Source of the DNA: Enterococcus malodoratus ATCC 43197
GTDB lineage: Bacteria > Bacillota > Bacilli > Lactobacillales > Enterococcaceae
DNA: 64,000 bases
Direction: 5' to 3'
Assembly (NCBI RefSeq): GCF_000407185.1
Contig: NZ_KE136483.1
Location: 434,001-498,000 of the forward strand
The notes below the pieces were generated by a model that saw nothing but the letters and a program-made list of their open reading frames with translations, was not told the DNA's origin and did not search any database. Positions 8,989 through 17,655 of the stretch are shown here, one piece after another. The position numbers and the translations under genes were made by a program. Position 1 is the stretch's first letter. Each line of letters begins with the position of its first letter.

Positions 8989-9735
8989 TTGTATCAAGAG
9001 AAACGTCTTAAAAAAATTATGTTGATGCTGGAGGACAAAGGGGAGGTTAGCACCCAAGAAATCGTAGAGCAATTTGACATTTCCAGAGATACCGCTAGAA
9101 GAGATATTATCCAATTGGTTGAAAATGGAAAAGTAATCCGTACGCATGGTGGCATCATAATGCCTGAAGAAAAATTACAGGTCTTAAATTACTTTGAGCG
9201 ATTAAATCAGCTTTCACAGGAAAAACAAAAGATGGCTCAGCTTGCTGTAAAACAAATTCAACCGAATAGTGTCTGTTTCATCGATGTGTCAACAACACTT
9301 TTACAGGTATCGCAAAATATTAAAGTACCTTGTCAAATATACACCCACGCACTTGATAATGCATTTGTACTTGCAAATCAGCCCTTAATTAACTTGACCG
9401 TTTTAGGTGGAAAATTTGATGATAAGAACCGTTTTTTCTATGGTGAAGAAGCATTGGAGCAATTAGGTCAAGTGAAGTTTGATCTAAGTCTAATTGGGGC
9501 TGCGAGTCTTGAAGAAGATGGTTTCTATTTTAAGGAAAAGCAGAACGCTAGAATTAAACGCAAAGTAATTCAACGAACGCGCAAGGTTGTTTTGATTTCA
9601 GAGCAGCAAAAATTTCAAAAACAGTCGACGTTCAGGGGTGGCGAATATGAAGATATTGACGTATTTATTACCGATCAAGAGCTAAAACCAAATCAATTAT
9701 CGTTGTTTGAAAAGAGTACCAATATCTTGTATTAG
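8989..9735 (+). CDS. DeoR-family transcriptional regulator
   Basis: This 248-residue protein has an N-terminal DeoR winged helix (STQEIVEQFDISRDTARRDI, then GKVIRTHGG) and a C-terminal phospho-sugar sensing domain with the LTVLGGKFD...LSLIGAASLEEDG pattern. TTG 8989 is chosen because AGCGAGGGG lies six bases upstream; the ATG at 8965 has no such site and TACTAT at about 8960 looks like the -10 box. Repeated TTTAAATGC words at about 8907 and 8938 may be operators. DeoR proteins usually sense fructose phosphates, so control of the adjacent fructose genes is plausible. Confidence 0.85.
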   Translation: MYQEKRLKKIMLMLEDKGEVSTQEIVEQFDISRDTARRDIIQLVENGKVIRTHGGIIMPEEKLQVLNYFERLNQLSQEKQKMAQLAVKQIQPNSVCFIDVSTTLLQVSQNIKVPCQIYTHALDNAFVLANQPLINLTVLGGKFDDKNRFFYGEEALEQLGQVKFDLSLIGAASLEEDGFYFKEKQNARIKRKVIQRTRKVVLISEQQKFQKQSTFRGGEYEDIDVFITDQELKPNQLSLFEKSTNILY

Positions 9736-9806
9736 ATGTGAAAATAACGAATCGTGTAGCTTCGGGAAGTCTTTTTTAACTGATCAAAAGCATTAGGAGG
9801 GATAGC

Positions 9807-10622
9807 ATGAGTACGATTAAGTTAGTTTTTAGTGACATTGATGGGACCTTGCTGGATGAACGACATCAGCTGACAGGTGAGACAAAAGAAATCATTCAAA
9901 GAATGAACACTGTTGGTATTCCAACAGTTTTAGCATCAGCAAGACCACCATTGGCGATGACGGAAGTAACGAAGGAGTTAGGGCTGAAAACGCCATTAGT
10001 TTGCTATAACGGTGCACTAATTGTTCGAGAAGAGAAGAACAAAAAATTTGTATCACTGTATAGTTTACCAGTAGAACGCTTAGATGCATTGCTTATTTAT
10101 AAACTAGTAAAACAGCACTGTGCGGATGTTAGTATCAGTGTTTATTCTGATGAACATTGGTATGTTGAAGCTCTCGATAGGTGGCACTGCCAAGAAGCCG
10201 CCATTACTGAAATGCGGCCAAAAATAGTGAACTTAAAAGAATTCTTGAAAGACTATCATCCTGTCCATAAATTTTTAATAATGGGGAATCCAGAAATGCT
10301 AGAGATAGTAGAAGAAAAGCTAAGACAATCTGAACTCTTGGATATTTCTTTTTATCGGTCGAAAGAAACCTATCTAGAAGTTACTCATCAGCAAGTATCA
10401 AAATTGACAGCCATGAATTTGATTGCACAGGCGCTTCATGTTGATTTAAAAGAAATTTTAGCGATCGGTGATAACTATAACGATTTACCGATGCTTGTGA
10501 AAGCTGGGATTGGTATTGCAATGGGGAATGCGCCTGAAGTAGTGAAACGTTCATCAGATATAGTAACTAGAGGAAATAATGAAAATGGATTCTACCACGC
10601 ATTGGCAACTTTCTTTCATTAA
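9807..10622 (+). CDS. HAD-superfamily (Cof-type, IIB) sugar-phosphate phosphatase
   Basis: This 271-residue protein has HAD motif I FSDIDGTLLD near the N-terminus, motif II at LASARPP, and motifs III/IV with GDNYNDLPML near the C-terminus. It is a typical Cof-like phosphatase with a C2B cap, starting at ATG 9807 after AGGAGGG. It is likely to dephosphorylate a sugar phosphate or nucleotide in the cytoplasm. It sits between the DeoR regulator and the LevR-type activator and may relieve phospho-sugar stress; substrate unknown. Confidence 0.85.
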   Translation: MSTIKLVFSDIDGTLLDERHQLTGETKEIIQRMNTVGIPTVLASARPPLAMTEVTKELGLKTPLVCYNGALIVREEKNKKFVSLYSLPVERLDALLIYKLVKQHCADVSISVYSDEHWYVEALDRWHCQEAAITEMRPKIVNLKEFLKDYHPVHKFLIMGNPEMLEIVEEKLRQSELLDISFYRSKETYLEVTHQQVSKLTAMNLIAQALHVDLKEILAIGDNYNDLPMLVKAGIGIAMGNAPEVVKRSSDIVTRGNNENGFYHALATFFH

Positions 10623-10664
10623 GATATAATGAGAAAAAGTGTATCAATAATTGAGGTGTAAACG

Positions 10665-13466
10665 GTGAAACGAATCGATAAAGTGTATCAAAAATTGTTG
10701 GAAATTTGGCAGAATGCCTCAAAGGAGCAGATCCTTTCTGATGAGGGCAGTTCTGCACAAGAAATCGCTTCTGCTTTACAATTGACTCGCTCTAATGCAA
10801 GTTTAGAACTTAATAAGCTAGTTCGGGCCCAGAAACTGATCAAGGTAAAGACTTATCCAGTGAAATATTTTCCAACTATACTTATTGAAGAACTATTTGA
10901 GAGGACCATTTCGCAAGAAACAGAAGTGAAAAGCCTACAAGAGTTACTAGCTTTTGATCACAAAAATAAATCTGTAAAAGTTCAAAGGATAAAGAAAAAT
11001 CCTTTTGATCGTGTAATTGGTCATGATGGAAGTTTAAAAAAACCGATTTCGCAAGCCAAGGCGGCGGTATATTACCCTCCTTTTGGCTTACATATGTTGT
11101 TGTTAGGTCCTACCGGGTCAGGGAAAACTTTTTTTGCGAATCGAATCTTTGAATACGCGAAGTATGAAAATATATTACCAGAAGAAGCCCCCTTTGAAAG
11201 TTTTAATTGTGCTGATTACTACCATAATCCACAATTACTGTTGTCACATCTTTTCGGCTATTGCAAAGGAGCGTTTACCGGTGCTGATGAAGATCATGCA
11301 GGTTTAGTTGAACAAGTGGATGGTGGAATTTTATTACTAGATGAAGTGCATCGTTTACCACCAGAAGGACAGGAAATGCTTTTTTATTTCATCGATAATG
11401 GAACCTTTAATCGATTAGGTGAAAATAACGTGAAGCGGCATGCTAAGGTATTGATAATCTGTGCAACAACAGAAAATCCTTCTTCAGCTTTATTAGGGAC
11501 TTTTCTTAGAAGAATTCCAATGACGATTATGATTCCTTCCTTACGGGAGCGCTCAATAAAGGAGCGAGTGGAATTAATCAAGTTCTTATTTGGAAATGAG
11601 TCCAAGCGCATACAAAAGACGATGCGAATTAATATTGATGTATTCAGCGCTTTGATTCAAGCTGCGAATTTTGGTAATGTTGGTCAATTGAAATCACATG
11701 TACAACTAATTTGTGCACAGGCTTTTCTTAACAATTTACATCAAACTGAGGAGATCGAGATCCGTTTACGCTATTTGCCTGCCGAAATCCAATCTGATTG
11801 GGCATCAAGTCGTACCAATCTCGAAAAAGCCAAGGAATTGTCAGGCTTGATCAGTGTGATGACCGTGATCTATCCAGAAGAACAAGCCAATTTGTCGAAT
11901 GAAGAGTTCAATGAGTTTAATATCTATGAATCAATTGAAGAAAAAGTCAAGGTATTAAAGGACCAAGGAATTGATGAAGAGAATATTCACCAATATATTT
12001 TAACAGACTTGCATCTATATATACGCAATTTTGTAAAAGAAAACAGTGCGAATTATAATTTGTTAAAATTTGTCGATAAAAAGATACCCATGTTTGCTGA
12101 AGGTTTGAAAAAAATTGCTGAAAGAGAGTTGGATTGCCATTTTGATCGTCGTTTTATTTACTACATTGGTATGCATATTGATGCGTATCTAAGGCGGGGA
12201 AAACAATCCAACATCTTAATTGATAGTGAGATTGAAGAAGTCAAGCGTGAGCACGACAAGGAGTATCAAGTCGCTTTATTATTTAAACAAGAAATCAAGA
12301 ATGAGTTCAATCTTTTGATTCCTGAAATTGAAGTCATTTATTTAACGATGTTGATTGCATCCATTGAAACACTTGATGAAACCCAAAAGGTGAGTGTTTT
12401 AGTCGTAGCTCATGGGAATACTACTGCTACTTCAATGGTAGAGGTGGCTACTGATCTTTTAGGAGCAGCACCAATCGAAGCGTTAAATATGCCTCTGACG
12501 CTTTCACCGCAAGAATTATTTGAAGCGATGGTTGAAAAAGTCAAAGCGCTTGATTGCGGAAAAGGGGTCTTGATGTTGGTGGACATGGGATCACCGGCGA
12601 TGATGGGAGAACGATTGGAACAGACAAGCGGTGTTAAAATCAAAACGATTCCTAACGTAACTACTTCGATTGTGCTTGATGTTGTTCGAAAAATTAATTA
12701 TATGGATCTTGATTTGAATGCAGTTTATGATTCAGTAAAAAAGGATTTTTTTGCTTCAATCCATTTGCATGATGATAGTCGAGGGAAGCCTAAAGCGATT
12801 TTGTCAATTTGTACAACCGGTAGTGGAACAGCAAAAAAAATAGAGGGGTTAATTACAAATATCATCTATGATTCAACAGACGATGCTATTCAAGTGTTAA
12901 CGGTTTCTGCATTAAAATTGAAAGAAAAAATTCCAGAACTTTTAGAAAAATTTCAAATAATTGCTAGCGTGGGTACGAAAGATCCGAAGATAGACGCACC
13001 TCACATTTCTTTGGAGTACTTAATTGAAGGTACTGGAGAAGAGATATTAAAACAGGTGATTGGTGTAACAAATCTACCCTTGGATAAAACTGGTCAGAAG
13101 AATATCGTAGTCAAGGATCTGTGTGAAGACACACTGAAAACATACCTAGTATATCTGAATCCATACCATGTAACTGATATGCTTTTAGAGTGGGTTTCAG
13201 ATTTGGGATCAGTATTAGGTGTTTCATTTCCTAATTCACAAATTATTAAGCTAGTTGTTCACACGGCCTTTGTATTTGAGCGCGTGATTAAACAGACGCC
13301 ATTGAGTTTTGAGGAGACTGTTTCCAAAGAAGTATCAGAGATACTAGATCATGTGGAAGAGAGCTTACGACGGATTGAGGAAGGATTGCAATTGAAAGTT
13401 TCAAAAGATGAAAAAATTTTTATAGCAGAAATGTTAATAGATGATAAAAGTGTTTCAGAACTGTAA
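10665..13466 (+). CDS. LevR/ManR-type sigma-54-dependent PTS transcriptional activator
   Basis: This 933-residue multidomain activator has an N-terminal winged helix (residues 1-75) and an AAA+ domain with Walker A GPTGSGKT (148-155), GAFTGA (202-207) and Walker B ILLLDEVHRLP. Then come a first PRD (about 430-540), an EIIA-Man-like domain (VLVVAHGNTTATSM, about 555-680), an EIIB-like part and a C-terminal PRD (about 830-930). The intact GAFTGA loop means it should contact sigma-54 RNA polymerase. PTS-dependent phosphorylation of PRD histidines would tune activity. It starts with GTG after GAGGTG. The immediate target is the mannose-class PTS at 13650, which has a -24/-12 promoter. Confidence 0.92.
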   Translation: MKRIDKVYQKLLEIWQNASKEQILSDEGSSAQEIASALQLTRSNASLELNKLVRAQKLIKVKTYPVKYFPTILIEELFERTISQETEVKSLQELLAFDHKNKSVKVQRIKKNPFDRVIGHDGSLKKPISQAKAAVYYPPFGLHMLLLGPTGSGKTFFANRIFEYAKYENILPEEAPFESFNCADYYHNPQLLLSHLFGYCKGAFTGADEDHAGLVEQVDGGILLLDEVHRLPPEGQEMLFYFIDNGTFNRLGENNVKRHAKVLIICATTENPSSALLGTFLRRIPMTIMIPSLRERSIKERVELIKFLFGNESKRIQKTMRINIDVFSALIQAANFGNVGQLKSHVQLICAQAFLNNLHQTEEIEIRLRYLPAEIQSDWASSRTNLEKAKELSGLISVMTVIYPEEQANLSNEEFNEFNIYESIEEKVKVLKDQGIDEENIHQYILTDLHLYIRNFVKENSANYNLLKFVDKKIPMFAEGLKKIAERELDCHFDRRFIYYIGMHIDAYLRRGKQSNILIDSEIEEVKREHDKEYQVALLFKQEIKNEFNLLIPEIEVIYLTMLIASIETLDETQKVSVLVVAHGNTTATSMVEVATDLLGAAPIEALNMPLTLSPQELFEAMVEKVKALDCGKGVLMLVDMGSPAMMGERLEQTSGVKIKTIPNVTTSIVLDVVRKINYMDLDLNAVYDSVKKDFFASIHLHDDSRGKPKAILSICTTGSGTAKKIEGLITNIIYDSTDDAIQVLTVSALKLKEKIPELLEKFQIIASVGTKDPKIDAPHISLEYLIEGTGEEILKQVIGVTNLPLDKTGQKNIVVKDLCEDTLKTYLVYLNPYHVTDMLLEWVSDLGSVLGVSFPNSQIIKLVVHTAFVFERVIKQTPLSFEETVSKEVSEILDHVEESLRRIEEGLQLKVSKDEKIFIAEMLIDDKSVSEL

Positions 13467-13603
13467 AAAGTGTTTTAAAACTAATAAGGGTAAAAAGCAA
13501 GCGTTTCAGAAAGTGTTTTATTTTCTGATATACTTGCTTTTTTTTCAATAAAAATGGATTGGTAGAACAATATTTAGAAGGATATATGAATTTTGAAACA
13601 CTG
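13449..13603. promoter_or_regulatory. Repeated GTGTTTYARAAC words, candidate upstream activator sites
   Basis: AGTGTTTCAGAACTG (13449-13463) and AGTGTTTTAAAACTA (13469-13483) lie 20 bp apart. Related words occur at 13499-13520 (GCGTTTCAGAAA and AAGTGTTTTA), and one is inverted at 13592-13603 (TTTGAAACACTG). They sit 5 to 160 bp upstream of the -24/-12 promoter, where a LevR-type activator should bind. The first overlaps the end of the activator gene itself. Confidence 0.55.
13492..13545 (+). terminator. Terminator of the activator gene
   Basis: AAAAAGCAAG (13492-13501) pairs with CTTGCTTTTT (13533-13542), with an inner TCAGAAA/TTTCTGA stem, followed by a run of T. It separates the activator from the sigma-54 promoter. 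Confidence 0.7.
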
Positions 13604-13605
13604 TT

Positions 13606-13621
13606 TGGCACACAAATTGCT
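13606..13621 (+). promoter_or_regulatory. Sigma-54 (-24/-12) promoter of the PTS operon
   Basis: TGGCACACAAATTGCT matches the consensus TGGCAC-N5-TTGCW, with GG (13607-13608) and GC (13619-13620) at the required 12-bp distance. It lies 29 bp before the IIA start codon and next to a gene for a GAFTGA-containing activator. Confidence 0.88.
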
Positions 13622-13649
13622 TTATTCATTGTAGAGAGGAGAGAAGTAG

Positions 13650-14087
13650 ATGACAGCAATTATTGTAAGTGGCCATGGACAATTATCCACCGGATTATTA
13701 GATGCTTTTCAAATGATTTTTGGTAAAGATGAAAAGATAGTTGCAATTCCCTTTTTAAAGGGAGAAGGAATTCCGCAATTACAAGAAAAATTTCAACAAC
13801 AGTTGGAACAATTTCCCCCTGAAGAAGAAGTCTTATTCATGGTAGATGTCTTCGGAGGAACCCCATACAATTCAGCGACACAATTGGTTTTTGACAAGAA
13901 AAACATGGATATTGTAACTGGTGTGAACCTTCCGGTACTTTTGGAAGCTGGTGCTTTGAAAGAGTCCCTATCCATTTCAGAGTTAACAGGTGCATTGAAA
14001 ACTATCAATCAAGAAAGTTTCAAAGTATTTTCGGAACAGATTAAAGTAATTCAGGAACAAGAAACGAAGGAGGATGATTTACTGTGA
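13650..14087 (+). CDS. PTS system, mannose/fructose/sorbose family, IIA component
   Basis: This 145-residue EIIA-Man domain has the phosphorylation site His9 in IIVSGHGQL, and later the conserved DVFGGTPYN loop. It accepts phosphate from HPr in the cytoplasm and passes it to IIB. It overlaps the IIB start by four bases (stop TGA at 14085-14087, GTG at 14084). It is the first gene behind the sigma-54 promoter. Fructose or mannose is the likely substrate, by analogy with B. subtilis levDEFG and its activator LevR. Confidence 0.9.
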   Translation: MTAIIVSGHGQLSTGLLDAFQMIFGKDEKIVAIPFLKGEGIPQLQEKFQQQLEQFPPEEEVLFMVDVFGGTPYNSATQLVFDKKNMDIVTGVNLPVLLEAGALKESLSISELTGALKTINQESFKVFSEQIKVIQEQETKEDDLL

Positions 14088-14575
14088 ACATTGTATTAGC
14101 AAGAATTGATGATCGTTTTATTCATGGACAAGTATTAACCAAGTGGGTAAAGTTACGACCTGCTGAAAGAATTATTATTGTATCTGATGGTGTGGCAAAT
14201 GATGAAATGCGTAAAACATTGGTTTTGTCAGTCGCACCTGCAAATATGAAGGCCAGTGCTGTAACAGTGGACAAGATGATTCGAGCATATCATTCTCCAC
14301 GATATGAAAATACAACGGCATTTCTATTATTTGAAAAGCCTGAAGATATTGTTCGATTAGTTGAAGGTGGAGTGGATTTGAAGGAAGTAAATGTTGGTGG
14401 GATGCGTTTTGAAAAAGATCGTATACACATTACGAAAGCAGTGAGTGTGGACGAGAACAATGTCACGGCATTTAGACAGTTGGCAAATCTCGGAGTAAAA
14501 CTGGAGATGCGTCAATTACCTGGTGATAATAGCGCTGATTTTTCCAAAGTATTGGAAACCGAGTTAACTAAATAG
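14084..14575 (+). CDS. PTS system, mannose/fructose/sorbose family, IIB component
   Basis: This 163-residue EIIB-Man/Sor protein begins MNIVLARIDDRFIHGQVLTK; His14 in the RFIHGQV motif is the phosphorylated residue. It uses a GTG start preceded by AAGGAGGATGA and overlaps the end of IIA, suggesting translational coupling. It transfers phosphate to the sugar transported by IIC/IID. The whole set encodes separate IIA and IIB polypeptides rather than the fused IIAB of classical ManX. Confidence 0.9.
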   Translation: MNIVLARIDDRFIHGQVLTKWVKLRPAERIIIVSDGVANDEMRKTLVLSVAPANMKASAVTVDKMIRAYHSPRYENTTAFLLFEKPEDIVRLVEGGVDLKEVNVGGMRFEKDRIHITKAVSVDENNVTAFRQLANLGVKLEMRQLPGDNSADFSKVLETELTK

Positions 14576-14592
14576 CAGAAGGAGTGATAAAT

Positions 14593-15387
14593 ATGAATGG
14601 ATTACAAATAATTCTGCTATTAATCGTAGCGGGAATCTGTGGGATGGGAAGCGTACTTGACGAAGCGCAAACACATCGTCCATTAGTGGCATGTACGTTG
14701 GTAGGACTTGTTTTGGGAGATATAACTACTGGTATTATTCTTGGTGGTACATTGGAAATGATGGCGTTAGGTTGGATGAATGTTGGACTTGCTATGGCGC
14801 CGGATACAGCAATCGCATCAGTTATCTCCACTATCTTAGTTATCACAGCTAATCAGGGAATTGGAGAAGGAATCGCAATAGCTGTACCATTAGCAGCTGC
14901 TGGTCAAGCACTGACCATTTTTGTCCGAACAATCACAGTTTTCTTTGTCCACAAGGCAGATAACTATGCAGCGGAAGGTAATTTTCGTGGAATAGAAGCG
15001 ATGCATTTGTTGGCTCTAGCCATGCAGGCGCTTCGAGTGATGATTCCGACGTTGATTATTTCTATGATTAGCGCACAAGCAGTAAGCAACTTCTTGAATA
15101 GTATTCCAGAGGTGATTACTGGTGGTTTACAAATCGGTGGAGGCATCATCGTGGTTGTTGGTTATGCCATGGTGATCAATATGATGGATGTTCCAAATCT
15201 AAAACCATTCTTCTACATTGGTTTCCTATTCGCTGCTTTTACAAATTTCAATCTTGTTGGCTTTGGCGGTCTAGGATTATGCTTCGCTCTACTATTTATT
15301 CAGTTGAAATACATTAACAGCAATAAAACAGTAGTTGCGACAGAGCAAGCAGCTATGAGCTACGATGATGACGATTTAGATGCATGA
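14593..15387 (+). CDS. PTS system, mannose/fructose/sorbose family, IIC component
   Basis: This 264-residue integral membrane protein of the EIIC-Man family begins MNGLQIILLLIVAGICGMGS. It has several hydrophobic segments and the glycine-rich LGGTLEMMALGWMNVG and GLQIGGGIIVVVGYAMVI stretches. ATG 14593 is preferred to the in-frame GTG 14584, which lies inside the GAAGGAG site. It overlaps no gene but is followed closely by IID, with which it forms the translocation channel. Confidence 0.9.
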   Translation: MNGLQIILLLIVAGICGMGSVLDEAQTHRPLVACTLVGLVLGDITTGIILGGTLEMMALGWMNVGLAMAPDTAIASVISTILVITANQGIGEGIAIAVPLAAAGQALTIFVRTITVFFVHKADNYAAEGNFRGIEAMHLLALAMQALRVMIPTLIISMISAQAVSNFLNSIPEVITGGLQIGGGIIVVVGYAMVINMMDVPNLKPFFYIGFLFAAFTNFNLVGFGGLGLCFALLFIQLKYINSNKTVVATEQAAMSYDDDDLDA

Positions 15388-15403
15388 TAGAGAGGGGAAA
15401 AAG

Positions 15404-16228
15404 ATGGAAAATAAAGCAGTAACAAAAAGAGATTTACACAGTATGTTTTGGCGTTCAAACCTTTTACTCGGATCATTTAACTTTGAGAGAGTTCAAAATA
15501 TGGGATTCTGTTTCGTGATGATTCCAGCAATCAAAAGACTTTATGCTCCTGGAAAGGAACGGAATGAAGCCTTACAACGTCATTTAGAATGGTTTAATAC
15601 ACAACCTTGGCTGACGGCTCCAATATTTGGTGTAGTTACCGCGATGGAGGAAGAAAAGTCAAACAAGAAAAACCTTCCTGGAAGTTCAATTGCCGCAATG
15701 AAAATTGGATTGATGGGGCCTTTAGCAGGTGTGGGTGATCCAATTTTTTGGGGAACAGCACGACCAGTACTAGCAGCATTAGGTGCGTCATTGGCATTGA
15801 GTGGTAGTATGGGAGGTCCGTTGTTATTCTTTGTCGCAATCAATGTTATCCGTTTAGCAACCAAATATTTTGGTTTAACCTTAGGCTATGAAAAGGGTAA
15901 TGAAATCATTAAAGAGATGGCTGGCGATCGTATCAAGAAATTGACTGAAGGAGCCTCGATCGTTGGGTTGTTCGTAATGGGAGCATTGGTCAATAAATGG
16001 ACTACAATTAACATTCCAATTGTTGCCACGAAGATTACTAATGACAGTGGTAAGGTAGTTACACAAACTGTTCAGGATGTTTTAGATAGTATTATGCCAG
16101 GATTGTTGGCATTACTTTTGACCTTATTTGTTTCATGGTTATTAAAGAAAAATGTTAGTCCACTGTTAATCATTATTGCAATTTTTATTGTTGGAATACT
16201 TGGTAAAGGCTTTGGATTTTTAGGATAG
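15404..16228 (+). CDS. PTS system, mannose/fructose/sorbose family, IID component
   Basis: This 274-residue EIID-Man protein contains the family hallmarks SMFWRSNLLLGSFNFERVQNMG near the N-terminus (partly quoted: FWRSNLLLGSFNFERVQ) and IGLMGPLAGVGDPIFWGT in the middle, with C-terminal membrane segments. ATG 15404 follows AGAGGGG by six bases; the ATG at 15380 lies inside the end of the IIC gene and lacks a site. It completes the four-part permease. No metabolic gene follows, so the operon delivers a sugar phosphate that enters central metabolism directly, which suits fructose or mannose. Confidence 0.88.
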   Translation: MENKAVTKRDLHSMFWRSNLLLGSFNFERVQNMGFCFVMIPAIKRLYAPGKERNEALQRHLEWFNTQPWLTAPIFGVVTAMEEEKSNKKNLPGSSIAAMKIGLMGPLAGVGDPIFWGTARPVLAALGASLALSGSMGGPLLFFVAINVIRLATKYFGLTLGYEKGNEIIKEMAGDRIKKLTEGASIVGLFVMGALVNKWTTINIPIVATKITNDSGKVVTQTVQDVLDSIMPGLLALLLTLFVSWLLKKNVSPLLIIIAIFIVGILGKGFGFLG

Positions 16229-16448
16229 TTTGTATTTTCTTTGACAAAACCTTAATGCTCATACCTATGGATCGTATCAAACGTGATTTATAGAAAAAGA
16301 ATTACTTTGTGAGATAAAATAATAGTCAAAGATTAGATAGAAAATCTGTTAGCTATGACATAAGAAAAAAGAGATTTTGCAGCGTATTACTTTTTCGGTT
16401 ACCGATGATAAGTGTTGTTTTATCTTTAAATACGTTTATACTACCATG

Positions 16449-16487
16449 AAGCCCAGTCATTTAAGTTGATGATTGGGCTTTTTCTTT
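16449..16487 (+). terminator. Rho-independent terminator
   Basis: AAGCCCAGTCAT (16449-16460) pairs with ATGATTGGGCTT (16469-16480) with one G-T wobble and runs into TTTCTTT. It lies 220 bases after IID and is the only clear terminator of the PTS operon. The stretch 16229-16448 holds no gene that I can support. Confidence 0.7.
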
Positions 16488-16566
16488 ACAGAAAGTTTCG
16501 GTAATGGTTGAAATAAAAGTAATTTATACTGTAAATGCGACGATTTTCATATTATTTGTATTGATT

Positions 16567-16607
16567 AATAATTTCAATCTCGTTTTCGTAGCGATATTGA
16601 AATTATT
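16567..16607 (+). promoter_or_regulatory. Long inverted repeat upstream of the PucR-type gene
   Basis: AATAATTTCAAT (16567-16578) and ATTGAAATTATT (16596-16607) are perfect 12-bp arms around a 17-base loop. They end about 60 bases before the start codon at 16671 and have no T-run. This could be an operator or a leader RNA structure. Confidence 0.5.
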
Positions 16608-16670
16608 ATCAGATTTATTTATTATGAAAAGAAGATGCGGAGTTTGATTACCGAAGAGGAGGTGAAGAAT

Positions 16671-17534
16671 ATGGAAAGGATGAGCTTTAAAGAAATCCAA
16701 GCTATTTATCCAGAAGCAATGTTGTTAAAAAAAGGACCATTCTCCAGTGAAACCATAAACGTTCCAATCTTAGATGGGTATGCATGTTTCTTGAGGGAGG
16801 ATTTAACTGAACGAGAAGTTCTCTTATTTTCTAGATTAAATCAAAGTCAATCAATCAACAAAAAAAGACATCCTTGGTATGAGATTTTGTTTGAGAACAA
16901 ACAAAATACAGAGGATGGTGAATACCGGATAATCCAAGTTTATATGAAACATTTAGAAGACTCTCAGAAAGAAAGCATCTTGAAAGAAATACGAGAGATA
17001 TTTCCGAATTCTGTAGACCTTTTTTTCTACCAACAATTTTTATTAATCGTTGAAAAGAGAGGTCTAGATAATTTATTTGTGAATGACTTAGAGGGGATTT
17101 TTCTTGCTTTAGATATGGATTTTGATTTTTCAACAAGGCTTTTTTTAGGATCGTTTCATGTATGGAAACATGATTTTAGCCAATTATTTCGTGAAGAAAA
17201 GAAAGCATTCATTGATTCTTTGAAAAAGAATTTTAACGTGAAATGTTTGGAACTATCCGATTGCATCATTTCTGTCTTTTCTAACCAGATTGCTAGTGAG
17301 AGTGGACTCTTATTGTCATTATATCAAGACTGGTTTGATGATGAAGAAATGAGACGTTTAATTAGAGTATTATGGGAACAACAAGGTAATTTTAGTTCAG
17401 CAGCAAAAGAATTGTTTATGCACCGGAACTCGTTACTTTATAAAATTGATAAATTCCAAGAACGAACGATGCTCAATCTAAAAAATAATAATTCTCTTTT
17501 TTTATGCTATTTACTCGTCTCGCTTTTTTCTTGA
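16671..17534 (+). CDS. PucR/CdaR-type helix-turn-helix regulator
   Basis: This 287-residue protein is recognised from its C-terminus. LWEQQGNFSSAAKELFMHRN followed by SLLYKIDKFQE is the PucR/CdaR-type HTH. The N-terminal two thirds show no catalytic motif and may be a divergent sensor domain. ATG 16671 follows AGAGGAGGTGA at ideal spacing; an upstream in-frame ATG (16635) lacks one. It lies immediately before the second MsmK gene, so it probably controls that ATPase and the second fructoside cluster. Function is inferred from position. Confidence 0.7.
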   Translation: MERMSFKEIQAIYPEAMLLKKGPFSSETINVPILDGYACFLREDLTEREVLLFSRLNQSQSINKKRHPWYEILFENKQNTEDGEYRIIQVYMKHLEDSQKESILKEIREIFPNSVDLFFYQQFLLIVEKRGLDNLFVNDLEGIFLALDMDFDFSTRLFLGSFHVWKHDFSQLFREEKKAFIDSLKKNFNVKCLELSDCIISVFSNQIASESGLLLSLYQDWFDDEEMRRLIRVLWEQQGNFSSAAKELFMHRNSLLYKIDKFQERTMLNLKNNNSLFLCYLLVSLFS

Positions 17535-17655
17535 GGGACTTTTCCGTTTGGATATTTTACCTAGTAATCAACTTTTATTTTAGGCAGGTTGACGATGAAA
17601 TATACAGCGCTTTCATTTATGGTATTTTATATCAAATAGAAATGGAGGACTATTG

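Noticed and set aside
16415-16487. Promoter-like TTGTTT-16-TATACT directly in front of the terminator at 16449, suggesting a tiny RNA
   Set aside because: The transcript would be only the terminator hairpin, and such boxes are common in AT-rich DNA.
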